In this document: positions 61,758 to 64,000 of the stretch, one piece after another | Layout of the letters: each line of letters starts with the position of its first letter | Numbering within the stretch: position 1 is the stretch's first letter | NCBI GenBank assembly: GCA_907163375.1 | Contig: CAJQUW010007240.1 | Span: 558,001-622,000 of the forward strand | Origin: Prostheceraeus crozeri | Lineage: Eukaryota; Platyhelminthes; Polycladida; Euryleptidae | Direction: 5' to 3' | Length of the DNA: 64,000 nt | Translations under genes and position numbers: made by a program | The notes under the pieces: generated by a model | The model's database searches: none | The model's input: the letters and a program-made list of their open reading frames with translations, nothing else | Told to the model about the DNA's origin: nothing

Positions 61758-62417
61758 TTTGGAAAATTTTCAAAATTTTACCCATACAAAGCCACTCTGA
61801 CACTTAGGATTTTTTCAGGTGAGCGAGCTCCGACCTGAAATCTTGTAACAGCTCTAACTTTTGAACGGCTGGTCCGATTGACTCGCGGCAAAAATGGCGT
61901 CGAGCAGTTTTTTCTCCTCTTTCAAACGAGTAGCTATAAGACAAAATCCGTTCACTAGAACCAAAGTTAGAAGATTGCTGTCGGGGGGGGGGGGTCAGTG
62001 AAATTTGATGAAAAATGTTTTGGTGACGGTCCCAGGTCGAAATTCCACACTTTGGAAAATTTTCAAAATTTTACCCATACAAAGCCACTCTGACACTTAG
62101 GATTTTTTCAGGTGAGCTACGACAGTCCACCCTCCCAACCTGACCGGCACACCACGCCAACCTGGCCGGCACACCACGCCAACCTAGACACCACATCACC
62201 GCGCGCTATACGACGGTCGGCCAGAGGGGGGGGACGTCAGCGAACCTGACGGACGCACGTGGCCGGCACACCACGACACTCTGTCGTTCCAGAGGGGGGG
62301 GACGTCTGACTGAAAGCACCACGGCGGCCGACCACGACACTCCGCCGTTCCAGAGGGGGGGACGTCAGCGACGGCGGCCATCTTGCGCTATCCAGAAGTG
62401 GAGTTTTACTTACTACT
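61758..62417 (-). repeat. Right terminal inverted repeat of C
   Basis: Inverted copy of 36222-36881, ending TTACTTACTACT at 62417. It has G-runs of 7-12 bases at about 61984, 62226, 62293 and 62355, facing the terminus. Confidence 0.95.
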
Positions 62418-62744
62418 GATAGTAATCACATAAACATTGTGAAATTACGAATTACACATAGTAAATAGTAATTAGTGCTTAAACAAAATAAAATGAAGAC
62501 ATTCACACATATAAGTTGGTGCTATACTAGCGTACTTACTTTAGTACACATGTACTCTGAACTGTTTTCTCCTCAGGACAAAATAAAAATGCTTGGATAT
62601 CGGACCTACGTAGATGTCTATTTCCGTCATTACGGGTGAGCTCCCGTCATTACTGGTGTGGTTTTAACATTGGATGCATAGGAGAAAATTTTTGAGTTAT
62701 CTATGGCAAAACGACATTATTGGTGTGGTATCTCATAAATAATA

Positions 62745-62850
62745 GCATTATATCATGGATTTTGAGGGCAGAAATATCAGACAGTCTCAGCTGCTAACGC
62801 AGTCTCGTCCATGTCTGATATGACTGCCCTAAAAATCAATGATATAATGC
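62745..62850. repeat. Palindromic MITE-like sequence
   Basis: Arms of about 38 bp (left GCATTATATCATGGATTTTG; right ends ATCAATGATATAATGC) with a 28-nt centre. The arm start AATAGCATTATATCATGGAT also occurs alone at about 35605, next to the tyrosine recombinase fragment. Bases 62424-62744 and 62851-63052 hold no gene that I can support. Confidence 0.6.
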
Positions 62851-63052
62851 TGCATTGTAACAGTTGTATCGACATCAAAATTTGAAATCTGACCATAGAT
62901 CTTTCTCCATTCTCTAATGTGTTGAATGGTAAAACATAGAAAGCGAGATATTGCATCACAGCTGAGAAAAAAAAGAAACAAACTTCATTCAATTCAAGCC
63001 AATGATAGTTTGTTTCATTAATTATGTCAATGAGTATATATTATTATATATA

Positions 63053-64000
63053 CAGTGCGTTCATAAAGTCACTGTGCACCTCTTCTAACTTTGTTTTGCC
63101 AAAGAAAACAGTCGTAATCTTACAATTGTAGATATCTATCACATGCACAGAGTCACTGGCTCGCTTGGGAAACGCAATTGAGTAGCTTGCGACATTCAAC
63201 ATGATCTAGAATTTGAATTTAACTTCACATTTGTCAGCTACTAACTCGGTGAAGATCAGTACGTTGCATTTCGAAGCTAAGCATGGTATGCTGTCAATGC
63301 GAGAGAAGAACTTCTTGGTCGAAAATGTTTTTCGCGCCAATGGGGAATATGCTAATGAGGTGAAGAAGGGGTTTTTAGAAAGACTTCCTACATCTGATTT
63401 GCCTCATCGAAATGTTGATTGGAGTCCAATCAGTGAGTTCAGAAAAGCTGACTCGGTGCACGATCCATCACGCTCAGATCGACCACTAATCTTAAGCGAT
63501 AAAAAGGTTATTCCTGAAAATGTTATTTCTGAAGCCATGACTCATTGCCCAAACAAGTCGATGCGTCGCTTATCCCAAGAAGTGGCTCTATCTCTCGGGA
63601 CGGCTCATCCTGCTGTAAGAAAGAACATTGGCCTATATCCGTACCGCATCTCTGGCCAACATGAATTGAATGATGCCGATCATGACAAGCGTTTGTAATA
63701 TAAGTACTGTGTTTGGTTCAAGGAAAATCTAAATGTAAATAATGTTCTCGATAAGACTTTCTTTTCTGATGAAGCTTGGTTTCATCTATCAAGGCATTTC
63801 AGTAGTCAGAGTTCCCGCATATGGTCTAGTGAAAACCCACACGAATTTGTTGAGAAGCCATTACATTCTCTTATGTCAAGACTACAAATGCTTGGGCCGA
63901 TATTCAACTACTATTGCAAAAATTATTTGACAAAATTATTGCTTCACTCGTTGACGAATTAAGTGACGATGAAAGTTTGACTACTTATTTCTAGCAAGAA
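63053..64000 (+). mobile_element. Second mariner-like transposon, right end outside window, decayed transposase
   Basis: Starts CAGTGCGTTCATAAAGTCAC after TA. The transposase frame has MREKNFLVENVFRANG, PHRNVDWSPISEFR, DPSRSDRPL and AHPAVRKNIGLYPYRI. A TAA at 63696-63698 then interrupts it. Further frames contain TFFSDEAWFHLSRH (first catalytic Asp) and WSSENPHEFVEKPLH before the window ends. Confidence 0.8.

Larger units (their letters stand above)
36222..62417. mobile_element. Complete Polinton/Maverick (adintovirus-like) element C
   Basis: 26196 bp with 660-bp terminal inverted repeats starting AGTAGTAAG. Flanks are GATACT (36216-36221) and GATAGT (62418-62423), a 6-bp duplication with one mismatch, the size made by Polinton integrase. 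It contains ATPase, integrase, major capsid protein, protease, penton-like genes, pVI/pX-like basic proteins and PolB, plus DEDDh-like nuclease, TBP-like and unknown genes. About 3.1 kb is an inserted LINE. Integrase nonsense and penton frameshifts suggest it is no longer fully functional, but PolB, MCP, protease and ATPase are open. Confidence 0.95.

Noticed and set aside
1-64000. tRNA or rRNA genes
   Set aside because: No cloverleaf with A and B boxes and no rRNA-like segment was seen on either strand.

Overview
This is a piece of an animal nuclear genome, most likely an invertebrate, made almost entirely of nested mobile DNA. I see no ordinary host housekeeping gene. Spliceosomal introns with GTAAGT donors, TATA/CCAAT promoters with TCATTY-type initiators, AATAAA signals and metazoan transposon families (Penelope-like, Harbinger, mariner, Tc1, Crypton-type recombinase, a CR1/Jockey-like LINE) exclude a bacterium or a free phage. 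The phylum cannot be read from the sequence.

Three Polinton/Maverick (adintovirus-like) elements dominate. Element A (1-6840) is the right-hand part of a copy that begins before the window. Element B (9215 to about 26910) has its left end but lost its right end, and carries replication and regulation genes with no capsid genes. Element C (36222-62417, 26196 bp) is complete: 660-bp terminal inverted repeats beginning AGTAGTAAG and near-identical 6-bp flanks (GATACT/GATAGT). C carries the whole virion set: packaging ATPase, integrase, double-jelly-roll major capsid protein, adenain-type protease, two penton-like minor capsid genes, two pVI/pX-like small basic proteins and an intact 1272-codon protein-primed DNA polymerase B frame. 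Its integrase has one nonsense codon and both penton genes are frameshifted. A LINE is inserted at 43.1-46.26 kb.

The regions between and beyond the Polintons hold a Penelope-like element (6.85-9.21 kb, cut by B), a mariner-like element (27064-28473), Penelope endonuclease fragments (28.7-29.8 kb), a Harbinger element (30133-33109), a broken Tc1 transposase (34.1-35.1 kb), a Crypton-like tyrosine recombinase fragment (35.6-36.1 kb), and a second mariner at the right edge (63053 onward).

The most unusual content is regulatory. Both B and C encode a TATA-binding-protein-like protein whose gene overlaps another conserved gene in a second frame. Many element genes have a TATA box, often with a CCAAT/ATTGG box and a TCATTY initiator. 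Several genes near the right end, plus one on the plus strand of B, end 20 to about 60 nt after the stop codon in a 16-nt hairpin matching the metazoan histone mRNA 3' stem-loop. In C two tiny genes are organised like replication-dependent histone genes (promoter, short intronless ORF, stem-loop). The start codon of PolB in A and C, and of the first gene of C, forms the end of an exon directly followed by GTAAGT. Stand-alone copies of the PolB N-terminal domain occur four times. A structured non-coding block in the 5'-UTR intron of the coiled-coil gene is better conserved between A and B than the protein itself. Together these suggest a virus-like element with its own promoter-recognition factor and possibly S-phase-type mRNA 3' ends.
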